A stretch of 64,000 nucleotides of DNA from an uncultured Desulfuromonadales bacterium (GCA_945787295.1 CALZHQ010000002.1:1-64000); one strand, 5' to 3'. Positions 42,649-51,812 are shown, counted from the stretch's first letter. Translations and numbers: made by a program. The notes: generated by a model from the letters alone, not told the origin.

Positions 42649-45046
42649 TATGTAGATTTATCCTTTTCAAACGGAGTGAGTTTGTCACAACGCAAACGGA
42701 GCTGATCGCCATCGCCGCAGCGCCATAGACAGGAGCCAGATGGCCGCTGGCTGCCAGAGGCAGGGCAATTAAATTATAGCTGAAAGCCCAGAACAGGTTC
42801 TGACGAATGATGCGCATGCTGCTGCGCGCCAGGTTGAGGGCCGTCAGCAACTTGCCCAGTTGGGCACGCGTCAATATCAGGTCGGCACTCTCAACGGCGA
42901 TGTCTGTGCTGCCGGCCAAGGTACAACCTATCTGTGCGGTTGCCAGTGCGGGTGCATCGTTAATTCCGTCGCCGACCATCATCACCTCTTTGGTCGGCAG
43001 CTCTGCAATCAGCCGTGCTTTGTCGGCCGGGGTCAACTGAGCGGAATACTGATCGATGCTGAGCTGGGCAGTCAGGGTCGCGGCCACATCGTCCCGGTCA
43101 CCGGTTAAGAGCAAGGTCTGAAAGCCTGCTTGTTGCAAAGATTGAATCAGACGGCCAGCATCGTCGCGCGGCGTGTCAGCCAGTTCAGCCCAGCCACAAT
43201 AAATGCCATTTTGAGCAATATGCACTTCACTGTTTGAGGATCTTTGTCTGGTCTCTGGTAACAAGATGCCAGATTCTTTTAGGAAGAGCCTGCTGCCCGC
43301 TATAACAACACCATCCGCGCCCGATGTGTTGATGCCTCGGCCAGGGATTGTTGTCGATTTTTGTGGAAGAACAGCAGAGAGTCCATTTGCCGTGGCATAA
43401 TCCATGATTCCGATGGCCAAAGGGTGATGACTGCCAGCCTCGGCGTTGGCCAGTAGCTGGAGTAATTGCGGCTCGGTCATGCCGACCGGGGTGAGCTTGG
43501 TAACCGTTGGTTTGCCGGTCGTCAGGGTGCCGGTTTTGTCGAAGGCGATTAGCTTAAGGCCCGCCGCCGCTTCGAGAACATCGCCGCCGCGAAACAGGAT
43601 TCCTTCTTCAGCACCGCGCCCGGTGGCGACCATGACTGCAGTTGGTGTCGCGAGTCCTAAGGCACAGGGACAGGCGACAACCAAGACGGTGATCGCATGC
43701 AGAAAGGCCGCCTGTCCGCCGCCCCAGAAAAAAAAGCAGGCGATGGCAAGCAGCAAAACCAGAGGAATAAACAGGGTTGCGATCCGATCGGCCAGTCGCT
43801 GGATCGGGGCCTGGCGAGCTTGCGCCTGTTCGACCAGCGCGGCAACCCGGGCAATGAAAGAATCGGCTGCTGCAGCGCTGATTTCTACCTCAATCCGTCC
43901 GGTCAGGTTCAGGGTGCCGGAAATGACCTTGGCTCCCTTCTCTTTCACAATCGGCAGTGGTTCGCCTGAAACGGCGGCTTCATCGACTTCTGTCCTGCCG
44001 CTGATAATTCTGCCATCCGCCGGAAAACGCTCACCCGCAACGACCTGAATCTGATCGCCAACAGCTAACTGCTGACTGTCTATTGTCACCCATTGGTCAT
44101 TCTGCCTCAGGCTTGCTTTGCCGGGCACCAGCTTCAGCAAGCGGTCCACACCTGCGGAGGCTTTTTGCCGGGCACCGGTTTCGAATAAACGCCCGGCCAG
44201 GATCAGGGTGATGATCATTGCCGCTGTGTCGAAATAGACTTCTTTACCGAGGAACAGCGCTGCCAGACTGTAACCGTAAGCCGACAGCGAGCCGAGGGCA
44301 ATCAGCAGATCCATGTTCGGTTGCCGGTTGAGTAGGCTGTACCAGGCCCCGCGCAGAAACGGGTAGCCGGAATAGAATATCACCGGAGTGGTCACCAGGG
44401 CGGCAAGAATTTGCAGCAGCTGTCTGGTGTCCGGATGGATGCCCTGAAAGTAACCAGCGTAAAGAGCAATGGAGAAGCCCATCAGCTGCATCGAGAAAAA
44501 AACGGCCGTACCAAAGCGGAACAAGATGCTGCGTTGTTCGCGCTCATTAGCTTTCTGCAGTTCTGTTGGCGAGTAGGGGCGCGGGATGTAACCGATCTGC
44601 GTCATGGTTGAGCAGATCGTTTGTGGAGAGATTAACGAATCGTCAAATTCAATCAGGATTCTATGGGTCGCAAAATTGACCCGCGCCGAGATGATGCCCG
44701 GTTTTTTTTGCAGGACCCGTTCGATCACCCAGATACAACTGGCGCAGCGGATGCCGTCGATAATCAGGCTGAGCTTCGATTTTTCGGCCTGCCGGGTGAC
44801 AAACTGAGCGAGATAATTCGGATCAAAGCGGGTTGTGATGGCTTCCTTGTTGGCGACTGTTTGTCGATCGCGACGTTGGTAGTAGTTCTGTAAACCGGAG
44901 CCGTTGATAATCTGAAATGCCATACTGCAGCCGTGGCAGCAGAAATGACAGGTTTTCCCATTGACCTCTGTAGACACGAGGTCTTGATAAGGAAAGTCCT
45001 CGTCGCAGTGCAGGCACTTGAATGTTGTCGCTGCGCTTTCTGTCAT
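42641..45046 (-). CDS. ccoI: Copper-transporting P-type ATPase CcoI/FixI
   Basis: P1B ATPase supplying copper for the oxidase. 801 residues: N-terminal cysteine-rich metal-binding region (CLHCDEDF; CCHGCSMAF), an HMA domain with CASC (about 100), eight membrane helices, the CPC motif in VVACPCALGLATP, the phosphorylation motif DKTGTLT, and MVGDGINDAPAL. It shares an ATGA-type junction with ccoH. The N-terminal CxxC region is typical of the CcoI rather than the CopA group. Confidence 0.95.
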   Translation of the reverse strand: MTESAATTFKCLHCDEDFPYQDLVSTEVNGKTCHFCCHGCSMAFQIINGSGLQNYYQRRDRQTVANKEAITTRFDPNYLAQFVTRQAEKSKLSLIIDGIRCASCIWVIERVLQKKPGIISARVNFATHRILIEFDDSLISPQTICSTMTQIGYIPRPYSPTELQKANEREQRSILFRFGTAVFFSMQLMGFSIALYAGYFQGIHPDTRQLLQILAALVTTPVIFYSGYPFLRGAWYSLLNRQPNMDLLIALGSLSAYGYSLAALFLGKEVYFDTAAMIITLILAGRLFETGARQKASAGVDRLLKLVPGKASLRQNDQWVTIDSQQLAVGDQIQVVAGERFPADGRIISGRTEVDEAAVSGEPLPIVKEKGAKVISGTLNLTGRIEVEISAAAADSFIARVAALVEQAQARQAPIQRLADRIATLFIPLVLLLAIACFFFWGGGQAAFLHAITVLVVACPCALGLATPTAVMVATGRGAEEGILFRGGDVLEAAAGLKLIAFDKTGTLTTGKPTVTKLTPVGMTEPQLLQLLANAEAGSHHPLAIGIMDYATANGLSAVLPQKSTTIPGRGINTSGADGVVIAGSRLFLKESGILLPETRQRSSNSEVHIAQNGIYCGWAELADTPRDDAGRLIQSLQQAGFQTLLLTGDRDDVAATLTAQLSIDQYSAQLTPADKARLIAELPTKEVMMVGDGINDAPALATAQIGCTLAGSTDIAVESADLILTRAQLGKLLTALNLARSSMRIIRQNLFWAFSYNLIALPLAASGHLAPVYGAAAMAISSVCVVTNSLRLKRINLHNA

Positions 45047-45492
45047 CAGATGTTGAGTAGTAATTGGCGGTTGATACGGGCACCGCTGCGTTCAAATTCG
45101 ACCCGGATGGTGATTTCACCTTTTAGTGGATCAGGTACCTGAACTTGGTAGGTACCAGGTTTTGTTTCAACCAGCGGTAGATTGAGCAAGTCGCTGTCCG
45201 GGCGAGAATAAAGGTTAAGCTTACCTATTGCCCCAGTGACAGACTCTCCGTTCTTGTCCAAAAGTTCAAACTCCAACATGCTCCCTGTCAGTTCCGTCGT
45301 TAACTCCCAGCCCAGTGATGATGCCGCGCGTTTTTCCACCTGGGTCGAGTTGTATTTAAGTCCCTTGCTGTAGTAATCGGGGTCAGTGACCTGGGTTCCC
45401 TGGGTAGAGGCCTGGTAGGCCGACCAGCCTAAGAAAAGCAGGAACGCCCCGAGCAGGCAAATGATCAGGGCCGGGTAAAATTGTTTCGGCAT
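45046..45492 (-). CDS. ccoH: cbb3 oxidase assembly protein FixH/CcoH
   Basis: 148 residues: one membrane helix (about 7-27) and a periplasmic domain with the pattern VTDPDYYSKGLKYN typical of FixH. It stabilises the oxidase complex during assembly. It lies between ccoG and ccoI, the expected order. Confidence 0.9.
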   Translation of the reverse strand: MPKQFYPALIICLLGAFLLFLGWSAYQASTQGTQVTDPDYYSKGLKYNSTQVEKRAASSLGWELTTELTGSMLEFELLDKNGESVTGAIGKLNLYSRPDSDLLNLPLVETKPGTYQVQVPDPLKGEITIRVEFERSGARINRQLLLNI

Positions 45493-45506
45493 TTTTGGTC
45501 CTTGCG

Positions 45507-46766
45507 TTATGGAGTCACCGGCGTGATCTGAGCTTCTGTCAGTGCCAGCTGGCGCTCATCTTTGTTGAGCAGGATGAATTCTATCATGAATGGCTCATTA
45601 GCAGGAGGGGAGACCAGGACGTAATCTATTTTCTGATTCTGGCCGGCCGCTAATTGTAGCTGCTTGGTCTGACCTTTGATGGTTAGGTCCTTGCCGGCCA
45701 GGGTTTTCGCCTGAAGGTGATAGATCTCTGCGTTTGTGCTGCGATTGTTAACCCAGGCATTAAAGAATGTCGCTTGCTGCCCGTCTTTTAAGATACGACT
45801 CGCGACCGTATGGGAGACGGCCACCTTGAGAGAGGCGTCGGCCCGGGTGAGGACTGAAACGCTCAGAATCGAGGTCAGGACGAGCAGCGCCAGACTCAAG
45901 ATGATGGTTCTCGGATTGAAAAGGGCCTTGGTGCCCAACTTGTCAACGCCAAAGGTGTAGTAGATCAAACCAGGTTGCTGGCGTTTTTGCATCACCTGGC
46001 GACAGGCATCAAGGCAGCGACCGCAATTGATGCACTCCACCTGATAGCCTGCGCGGATATCAATTTCCATCGGGCAACAGCGGATACAGGAACCGCATTT
46101 GATGCAGCGCGCTTTTTCCGAATCGGGCATCTGCAAGGTGAGGGTGGCCGGATCGACCAAAGTTGTTTGAATGCGGCCGTAGGGACAGAATTCCTTGCAC
46201 ATCAGCCGCCGGACCAGGGCCAGGTCAAGATAGATGGTGACAGTTAAACAGAGGAAGGTCAGCCAGACGCCATAGTGCATTTGACCGTTCAGCATGCTGC
46301 CGAAAAAACGTTGTGGTTCGATGAAGTACCAGATCAGGTTAGCGGAGACCAGTGCAGCCAGCAGCAAGTAGAAAGTTTGCGCAAAACCTTTTCGCCAAGT
46401 ATCGCCTTGGAGCTTGTTAGCTACTACTTTCAGTTTGATTTTCCTGGCAAACCATTCAGCCAGATCATTGAGGGTGGTTTGTGGACAAGCCCAGCCGCAC
46501 CAGACTCGGCCGGAGATCAGGGTTGTGAGTAGGAAACTGATGCCGAAGGCCAGGCAGAAAAGGAGAAAAAGGAATAGCTCCTCGATCCGCAAAACCTGCC
46601 CGAACAGGTGGAGGCTCAAGGTCGGGACATCGATCCGCAGCAAACTGTTGCCACCCGGTTGGAGCCAGGGGAGGAGTAATATCAGCAGGGACGACAGCCA
46701 TTGAAATCTACGCCGCCAGGGACTGAGTAAACCGGGAAGTTTGTCTGTATTCTGAGAGTGCGACAT
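45507..46766 (-). CDS. ccoG: Ferredoxin-type membrane protein CcoG/FixG/RdxA
   Basis: 419 residues with several membrane helices and a polyferredoxin-type region: CKEFCPYGR, CIKCGSCIRCCPMEID and CINCGRCLDACRQ, followed by a C-terminal periplasmic beta domain. CcoG is linked to copper reduction for CuB insertion. The MITE-like element lies directly upstream (46771-46934), between it and ccoP. Confidence 0.94.
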   Translation of the reverse strand: MSHSQNTDKLPGLLSPWRRRFQWLSSLLILLLPWLQPGGNSLLRIDVPTLSLHLFGQVLRIEELFLFLLFCLAFGISFLLTTLISGRVWCGWACPQTTLNDLAEWFARKIKLKVVANKLQGDTWRKGFAQTFYLLLAALVSANLIWYFIEPQRFFGSMLNGQMHYGVWLTFLCLTVTIYLDLALVRRLMCKEFCPYGRIQTTLVDPATLTLQMPDSEKARCIKCGSCIRCCPMEIDIRAGYQVECINCGRCLDACRQVMQKRQQPGLIYYTFGVDKLGTKALFNPRTIILSLALLVLTSILSVSVLTRADASLKVAVSHTVASRILKDGQQATFFNAWVNNRSTNAEIYHLQAKTLAGKDLTIKGQTKQLQLAAGQNQKIDYVLVSPPANEPFMIEFILLNKDERQLALTEAQITPVTP

Positions 46767-46770
46767 TGGC

Positions 46771-46934
46771 TAGTGTCCTGTTTGGTTAGTCCGTTGTGAC
46801 AATTTCGAGCAATTTTTGTTGCTGCCAAGGCGCGAAAATGCAGGCCTAGCCAAAGCTAAGCCGAATTTGAGCAATGCGGGCAGCGGCAAAAAGGGCCGAA
46901 AATGGTCAATGGAATTAATCACACGGGACACTAG
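46771..46934. mobile_element. MITE-like palindromic element
   Basis: 164 bases bounded by CTAGTGTCCTGT and ACGGGACACTAG, 12-base terminal inverted repeats with one mismatch. The inside is also largely self-complementary: GTTGCTGCC pairs with GGGCAGCGGC, and GGCCTAGC-caaa-GCTAAGCC forms the tip. There is no coding frame of note. It lies between ccoP and ccoG and would form a long hairpin in the operon message. Confidence 0.65.
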
Positions 46935-46939
46935 GCTAG

Positions 46940-46963
46940 ACCGGGGCAGCATATTGCCCCGGT
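46940..46963 (-). other. Hairpin downstream of ccoP
   Basis: ACCGGGGCA and TGCCCCGGT flank a six-base loop. It has no T-run, so it is a weak terminator or an mRNA-stabilising structure between ccoP and the MITE-like element. Confidence 0.55.
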
Positions 46964-46975
46964 CATCCATCTCTT

Positions 46976-47461
46976 TTATAGGGCGATTGAAAATTCGGTG
47001 AGCGCCTCAATTTCTGCTGCACTTAATTGACTGCCGAAACCTGGCATCTTGCCGCCGCGGCCCTCAGCAATACTGCTTTTGACCGATGCCACATCTTTGC
47101 CATATTTGTAGGTGGAGCTGCTCAGATCACTGCCGAAACCACCCTTGCCGTCGGCGCCATGACAGCCGGCACAGTTGGCAGCAAAAAGTGCCACTGAGTC
47201 AATCGCTCCTGATGTTGTCTGCGTCGCAGGAGCTGCAGTACTGTTGAGTGCCTCCGCCTTGTTGTAGGTAGCGGTATGTACGGTCATCTTCTCGTCGAAT
47301 TCATTGCCGGAACTCCAGCCACTGAAGAGGTAATAGCCCATAAATACGACTCCCCAGGCAATCAAGCCAAAGAATAAGAGGTAGAAGTAGATTGGTGCTT
47401 TCTCGCCCGCTTCAACGAGTCCGTCCGCATGTTGTTCGTGCGACTGATCAGAATTGCTCAT
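46976..47461 (-). CDS. ccoP: cbb3 oxidase CcoP-like subunit with a single haem
   Basis: 161 residues: a membrane helix (about 23-47) and one cytochrome c domain with CAGCHG (Cys97-His101) and the axial-ligand region KMPGFG. Usual CcoP has two haem domains; this has one. The extra domain appears at the end of CcoO instead. It lies next to ccoQ in the expected order. Confidence 0.88.
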   Translation of the reverse strand: MSNSDQSHEQHADGLVEAGEKAPIYFYLLFFGLIAWGVVFMGYYLFSGWSSGNEFDEKMTVHTATYNKAEALNSTAAPATQTTSGAIDSVALFAANCAGCHGADGKGGFGSDLSSSTYKYGKDVASVKSSIAEGRGGKMPGFGSQLSAAEIEALTEFSIAL

Positions 47462-47510
47462 CTCGATATCCTTTTATCTGGAGCGACCCGTTACAACCGG
47501 TCGTCTCAAA

Positions 47511-47651
47511 TTAATCATCATCCAGCATCTTATATTTGGCCGCCTCGCCTTGCTCTTTGTTCTTTTTGCTGTAGGTCCGCACTACGATAACAACAAAAAT
47601 GGCAAACAGCCCGATTGTTACACCCAGGTAGAGGATAGAACCCCAATCCAT
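47511..47651 (-). CDS. ccoQ: cbb3 oxidase CcoQ subunit
   Basis: 46 residues, read directly from the minus strand between ccoO and ccoP: MDWGSILYLGVTIGLFAIF forms a membrane helix, followed by VRTYSKKNKE and the end AKYKMLDDD. GAGGA lies about nine bases before the ATG. Size, position and topology fit CcoQ, which stabilises the complex. The C-terminal motif also occurs in CcoS. Confidence 0.85.
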   Translation of the reverse strand: MDWGSILYLGVTIGLFAIFVVIVVRTYSKKNKEQGEAAKYKMLDDD

Positions 47652-47656
47652 CAGTA

Positions 47657-48514
47657 TTATTCCTCGCTCTGAATGAAGTTAACCAGTTGCCAGACTTTCT
47701 CCGAACCGATGTAGGAGAATCCTGGCATGCCGTTGTCCGGTATGCCGTTAAAAATCAATTCATAGAGAATTGCATCGTCGTAGCCCAGACCGGTCAGCTC
47801 CGGACCGATGTCTCCCTCCAAAGCGGCTCCGTGACAGGCGGCGCAGTTGCTTTCGTACACTTTTGCACCGACGGCTATCGCAGCACTGTCACCGGGGAAC
47901 GGATTGACCAGATCGCCGACGATCTCAGTCTGTACTGCCTGCCGCCAGGGGATGTCGCTGCCCAGCTTCTGCATGTAGGCGACGATGGCGTCCATCTCGT
48001 TTTTGCCGTTCAGGTCAGTCAGCTGCGCCTCGGTGTACGGGAAATCAAGGACTTCCATTTTACGGCGGATCATGTCGGCATCGAGGGGATAGTCGCGCAG
48101 CCACTTGTAGTCCGGCATGTTGGTCTTTGGCACCATCGAACGGGGTGAATCCATATGTTTGTAGTGCCAGGCATCCGGGTATTTGCCGCCGAGACGGGCC
48201 AAGTCAGGGCCGGTCCGCTTGGAACCCCAGAGGAAAGGACGATCGTAGACAAATTCGCCCGATTTGGAATATTCGCCGTAACGCAGGACCTCGGCGACCA
48301 GCGGACGCACCGTTTGCGTGTGGCAGTTATTGCAGCCTTCACGGATATAGACGTCACGCCCTTCCTGTTGCAGCGGGGTGTAGGGAACCACCCCTTCGAT
48401 CCGATCCGCTTCGGTGTTGACCCAGACAAAGGGCAGAACCATGGTGATAACAGTGCCGACCAGAATCGCAGCGGTTGCCAGGACCATCAGTAAGACAGGT
48501 TTCTTTTCCCACAT
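47657..48514 (-). CDS. ccoO: cbb3 oxidase CcoO subunit with extra C-terminal cytochrome c domain
   Basis: 285 residues: an N-terminal membrane helix (about 7-31), the CcoO haem domain with CNNCHTQTVRP (Cys61) and a second cytochrome c domain with CAACHG (Cys224-His228) and GMPGFSYIG. Ordinary CcoO has only the first. The fusion supplies a haem that is missing from CcoP. It starts two bases after ccoN. Confidence 0.93.
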   Translation of the reverse strand: MWEKKPVLLMVLATAAILVGTVITMVLPFVWVNTEADRIEGVVPYTPLQQEGRDVYIREGCNNCHTQTVRPLVAEVLRYGEYSKSGEFVYDRPFLWGSKRTGPDLARLGGKYPDAWHYKHMDSPRSMVPKTNMPDYKWLRDYPLDADMIRRKMEVLDFPYTEAQLTDLNGKNEMDAIVAYMQKLGSDIPWRQAVQTEIVGDLVNPFPGDSAAIAVGAKVYESNCAACHGAALEGDIGPELTGLGYDDAILYELIFNGIPDNGMPGFSYIGSEKVWQLVNFIQSEE

Positions 48515-48516
48515 GA

Positions 48517-49932
48517 TCAGGCCCTCCCTTCCGCTTCAGCAAGTGCAGGTGAAGGGGCGTCGCCTTTTTTCACCGTCATGTAGAGGTTGTAGATGAAGAT
48601 CAACACGCCGATAAAGAAGATCAGGCCGCCGATGGTTCTCGCCCACCAGTAGGGGTACATCTCGACCATGGTTTCCATGAAGGTGTAGGTGAGGCTGCCG
48701 TCCGGGTTCATGGCGTTCCACATGCCGGCCTGCAATACACCGGCGACCCAGAGACTGATCGACCAGATCAGCTGGCCGACCAGGACCAGCCAGAAGTGCA
48801 GGTTGGCGAGCGGAATGCTGAACAGTTGCTTGCCGTAAATCCGAGGCACCAGGTAGTAGATGCTGGCGAAGGCGATCATCGAGACCCAGCCCATGGTCCC
48901 CATGTGGATGTGCGCGGGGACCCAGTCGGTGTAATGGATAAAGGCCGAGAAGGTGCGGATCGACTGCATCGGCCCCTGCAGGGTCTGCAGGCCGTAAAAA
49001 GTGATCCCCATAATCAGGAACTTGACCAGGTAATTTTCCCGCATCTGGTGCCACTGGCCGTTCATCGACAGGTAGCCATTGAAGACCGACCCCCAGGAGG
49101 GGGCGATCAGCATTATTGAAAAGGCCATTGCCAGGGTCTGGATCCAGTCGGGAACCGGGGTCCAGAGCAGGTGGTGGGCGCCGGTCCAGAGGTACATGAA
49201 GATCAGCGACCAGAAGGAGATGATCGACAATCGGTGGCTGTAGATCGGCACGCCGGTCGATTTCGGCAGTACGTAGTAGAACATCGCCAGCGGCGGTGCG
49301 GTCAGTGCCATGGCGACCGCGTTGTGGCCGAACCACCAGTGCACGTTGGCGTCGTTGGTGCCGGCATAGGCCGAGTAGGACTTGAACAGCGAGACCGGGA
49401 AAGCCGCAGAGTTAACTACAAAAAGGATCGCTACGCCGATGATCGCTGCCATCATATACCAGAGGGAGATGTACATCTGCTCCTCTTTACGTTTGATGAT
49501 GGTCATGACGATATTAATGGCAAACACGACCCAGAGGATGATAATCATCAGATCGATCGGCCATTCCATCTCATGATATTCCTTGGAGGTGGTGAAGCCC
49601 ATCAACAGGGTCACCGCCGAGGCGATAATGGTTGCATTAAAAAACCACAGCTGAAACTTTGCCAGCCCCGGGCTCCAGAGCGAGGTTTTGCAGAGCCGCT
49701 GCGCCATATAGAGGAACATGGCGAAAATAGTTCCCACTCCCCAACCGTAAATCCCGGCATTGGTGTGAATCGGGCGCAGTCGACCGAAGGTCAGGTAGGG
49801 AGGGAAGTTCAGCTCCGGGTTGGTCATCTGCACCGAAGCGATGACTCCCACGAGCACCGCCACTAGGCCCCAGACGACGCTCCAGTTGACGAAGCTCCTG
49901 ACAATGTCAGTATTGTAGGATGGTTTTTCCAT
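48517..49932 (-). CDS. ccoN: cbb3 oxidase catalytic subunit CcoN
   Basis: 471 residues from the ATG at 49932 (AGGAGG upstream); the frame from 49977 lacks a ribosome site. Twelve membrane helices; haem and CuB ligands are seen in RPIHTNAGIYGW, VHWWFGHNAVAM and TGAHHLLWTPVPDW, and VPAHIHMGTMGWVSM carries late ligands. It reduces oxygen with high affinity. It is the first gene of the operon and faces a histidine kinase gene. Confidence 0.97.
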   Translation of the reverse strand: MEKPSYNTDIVRSFVNWSVVWGLVAVLVGVIASVQMTNPELNFPPYLTFGRLRPIHTNAGIYGWGVGTIFAMFLYMAQRLCKTSLWSPGLAKFQLWFFNATIIASAVTLLMGFTTSKEYHEMEWPIDLMIIILWVVFAINIVMTIIKRKEEQMYISLWYMMAAIIGVAILFVVNSAAFPVSLFKSYSAYAGTNDANVHWWFGHNAVAMALTAPPLAMFYYVLPKSTGVPIYSHRLSIISFWSLIFMYLWTGAHHLLWTPVPDWIQTLAMAFSIMLIAPSWGSVFNGYLSMNGQWHQMRENYLVKFLIMGITFYGLQTLQGPMQSIRTFSAFIHYTDWVPAHIHMGTMGWVSMIAFASIYYLVPRIYGKQLFSIPLANLHFWLVLVGQLIWSISLWVAGVLQAGMWNAMNPDGSLTYTFMETMVEMYPYWWARTIGGLIFFIGVLIFIYNLYMTVKKGDAPSPALAEAEGRA

Positions 49933-49981
49933 GCAACCTCCTGTAGGTAATAAAAAAGTAGGAACAAGGGCAAACAAAACA

Positions 49982-50009
49982 AGTTTATGAGATGTATGAA
50001 CAATGTCAA
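49982..50009 (-). promoter_or_regulatory. Proximal promoter of the cco operon
   Basis: On the minus strand: TTGACA (50009-50004), 16 bases, TAAACT (49987-49982). The leader to the ccoN ATG would be about 43 bases. Confidence 0.55.
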
Positions 50010-50041
50010 TTGCTCGATTTATCTATTACAAAATCGGTAAG

Positions 50042-50070
50042 ATATTATTTATCTGTGACGGAAATGTCAA
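50042..50070 (-). promoter_or_regulatory. Distal promoter of the cco operon
   Basis: On the minus strand: TTGACA (50070-50065), 17 bases, TAATAT (50047-50042). A stronger match to consensus than the proximal site. Confidence 0.55.
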
Positions 50071-50093
50071 ATCAAAAAAGCCTTCACAGTTTC

Positions 50094-50123
50094 TTGACAG
50101 TCGTCGTTAGGGCCATTTATGAT
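50094..50123 (+). promoter_or_regulatory. Promoter of the histidine kinase gene
   Basis: TTGACA, 18 bases, TATGAT, ending 28 bases before the ATG at 50152. Divergent from the cco promoters. Confidence 0.6.
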
Positions 50124-50151
50124 AGCGATTCCTTTTTAATTTCAGGTGATT

Positions 50152-51642
50152 ATGAGAGTGACTCTGGGGCGAAAGCTCTTCCTGTACACCAGTTTACTAT
50201 TGCTCGCCGTACTCCTGCTGGCGTTTGCCGTCCTTGAGCAGCGACAGGCACGCCAGTGGCGCGAATATCTCAATGTGCAGCAGCTGGCGTTTGCCCGTTT
50301 TGCAACTCCTGAACTGCTGAAGCATTTTCGTGGCAATTTCAGCCAGGCGACCGGTCCGGCACATCAGCAGCAATTGCAGGGTCTGCTCAGCTTCAATCCC
50401 GATTTGATCAAGTTCACCATCTATTCGCCGACCGGCCGCTTGCTGTTCGATCAACCGCCTTTGCAGGACCTGCCGTTGCCGGAAGCAAAGCCTGATCTCG
50501 AATCGGCTGTTCCGGCGCTTGACCCGATCTCGAGAACCATATCGGTTGCAGACGGTATAAATGTCCTTGAAGTGATCGCCCCGGCGTTCGGCCCGTCTGG
50601 AGATAAAGTTCTCTATATCCGCTACCTGTTTTCTTTTCAATCTGTCGAGCAAAGTCTGGCAGCAATGCGCAGAACCTTTCTGCTGATCGCTTTGGTTGCG
50701 GCATGTTGCACCCTGTTTCTGGTTGCCTTGGTCGCTCGCCGATTCACCCAGCCGATCCATCGGTTGATCGCAGGAGTTCGAGCAGTTTCAGGCGGTCAGT
50801 TGCAGACCAGTATCCCGGCAACCGGTAATGATGAACTGGCGTCGCTCGCTGGTGCTTTCAACGAGATGGCTTCGAGTTTGGCGCATAATCAGTCAGAATT
50901 ACAGGCGAAAAATCAGCAGTTGCAGAAGGCTAACGCAGAGCTCCAGCAGATTCAGGAACGCTTGCTACGTTCCGAGCGGCTGGTGGCCGTCGGGCAGGTG
51001 GCGGCCGGAGTTTCACATGAGATCGATAATCCGGTCGGGATCATTCTTGGTTATGCGGAATTGATGTTGGAGGACTGTGTTGCTGACGACCCGCGCATTG
51101 CTGATTTGCAAGCAATCATCGATGAGTGTCACCGCTGTAAAAAAATTACCGGTGGTTTGCTTGGTCTGGCCAGGGTCGGGGCTCCGCAGCGGGAGCCTGT
51201 TGATCTTCGGCAACTGGTGCTGGAAACCGTTAAATCGTTACAACCGCAGAAGCTGTTCCGCCAGATCAGCATCCATCTACCGAAAGACGCAAAAATGCCC
51301 AGCGTTTGGGCAGACAGTGATCGGATCAGGCAGGTGTTGGTCAATCTATTACTGAACGCCGCCCAGGCCCTGCAGGAAGGCGGGGAGATTTGGATCGAAC
51401 TGAGTGCTGAAAAACAATTCCTCGTCATCAAGATTCAAGACAATGGCCCAGGGTTTGTTGAAGCCGACCTGGAGAAGATTTTTGAGCCGTTTTTTACCAC
51501 CAAGGGAGGCAGTGATGGGACCGGTCTGGGGCTGTCGGTCTGCCGCAAGCTTGTCGAGGAGCATGGCGGTGAAATTTCTGCGACAGCATCATCCCGTGGA
51601 GGAGCCTGCCTAATTGTCTGGCTGCCGATTCGGGATCGATGA
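50152..51642 (+). CDS. Sensor histidine kinase (HAMP, HisKA, HATPase)
   Basis: 496 residues from the ATG at 50152 (AGGTG five bases upstream; GTG at 50146 is possible). Two membrane segments (about 11-28 and 174-195) flank a periplasmic sensor domain of about 145 residues. HAMP follows (about 196-250), then a coiled coil, HisKA with His289 in SHEIDNPVG, and an HATPase with NALLNAAQALQEGG-like N-box and GTGLGLSV. No response regulator is adjacent; it might act on a distant one. Position facing ccoN hints at, but does not show, a redox role. Confidence 0.93.
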   Translation: MRVTLGRKLFLYTSLLLLAVLLLAFAVLEQRQARQWREYLNVQQLAFARFATPELLKHFRGNFSQATGPAHQQQLQGLLSFNPDLIKFTIYSPTGRLLFDQPPLQDLPLPEAKPDLESAVPALDPISRTISVADGINVLEVIAPAFGPSGDKVLYIRYLFSFQSVEQSLAAMRRTFLLIALVAACCTLFLVALVARRFTQPIHRLIAGVRAVSGGQLQTSIPATGNDELASLAGAFNEMASSLAHNQSELQAKNQQLQKANAELQQIQERLLRSERLVAVGQVAAGVSHEIDNPVGIILGYAELMLEDCVADDPRIADLQAIIDECHRCKKITGGLLGLARVGAPQREPVDLRQLVLETVKSLQPQKLFRQISIHLPKDAKMPSVWADSDRIRQVLVNLLLNAAQALQEGGEIWIELSAEKQFLVIKIQDNGPGFVEADLEKIFEPFFTTKGGSDGTGLGLSVCRKLVEEHGGEISATASSRGGACLIVWLPIRDR

Positions 51643-51676
51643 TTTGCAAGTATTTTATGCTTAAACGAAAAAGGTT

Positions 51677-51705
51677 TTGACAACAATCGGAGCGATTTTT
51701 AGAAT
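51677..51705 (+). promoter_or_regulatory. Promoter of the polyprenyl synthase gene
   Basis: TTGACA, 17 bases, TAGAAT. This leaves a leader of about 100 bases before the ATG at 51813. The leader contains a weak hairpin (CGATTGCG with CGCTCGAATCG, then TTTTT) that may attenuate. Confidence 0.55.
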
Positions 51706-51812
51706 GATACGATTGCGTAGTTCGCTTGTGGTAGTCTATCGCTCGAATCGTTTTTCATGGTTCATGTGATCTGCCCGTCTATGAAGTAGTTTGCCAAGGA
51801 TTATATTTTGTT

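Noticed and set aside
43446..44048. 200-codon plus-strand frame opposite ccoI
   Set aside because: Antisense shadow; ccoI motifs on the minus strand are unmistakable.
48536..49336. 266-codon minus-strand frame out of phase with ccoN
   Set aside because: Different frame of the same strand within ccoN; Arg/His/Pro-rich, typical of frame-shadow.
49933..50151. FNR/ANR-type site for oxygen control of cco
   Set aside because: I looked for TTGAT-N4-ATCAA on both strands and found no match good enough to report.
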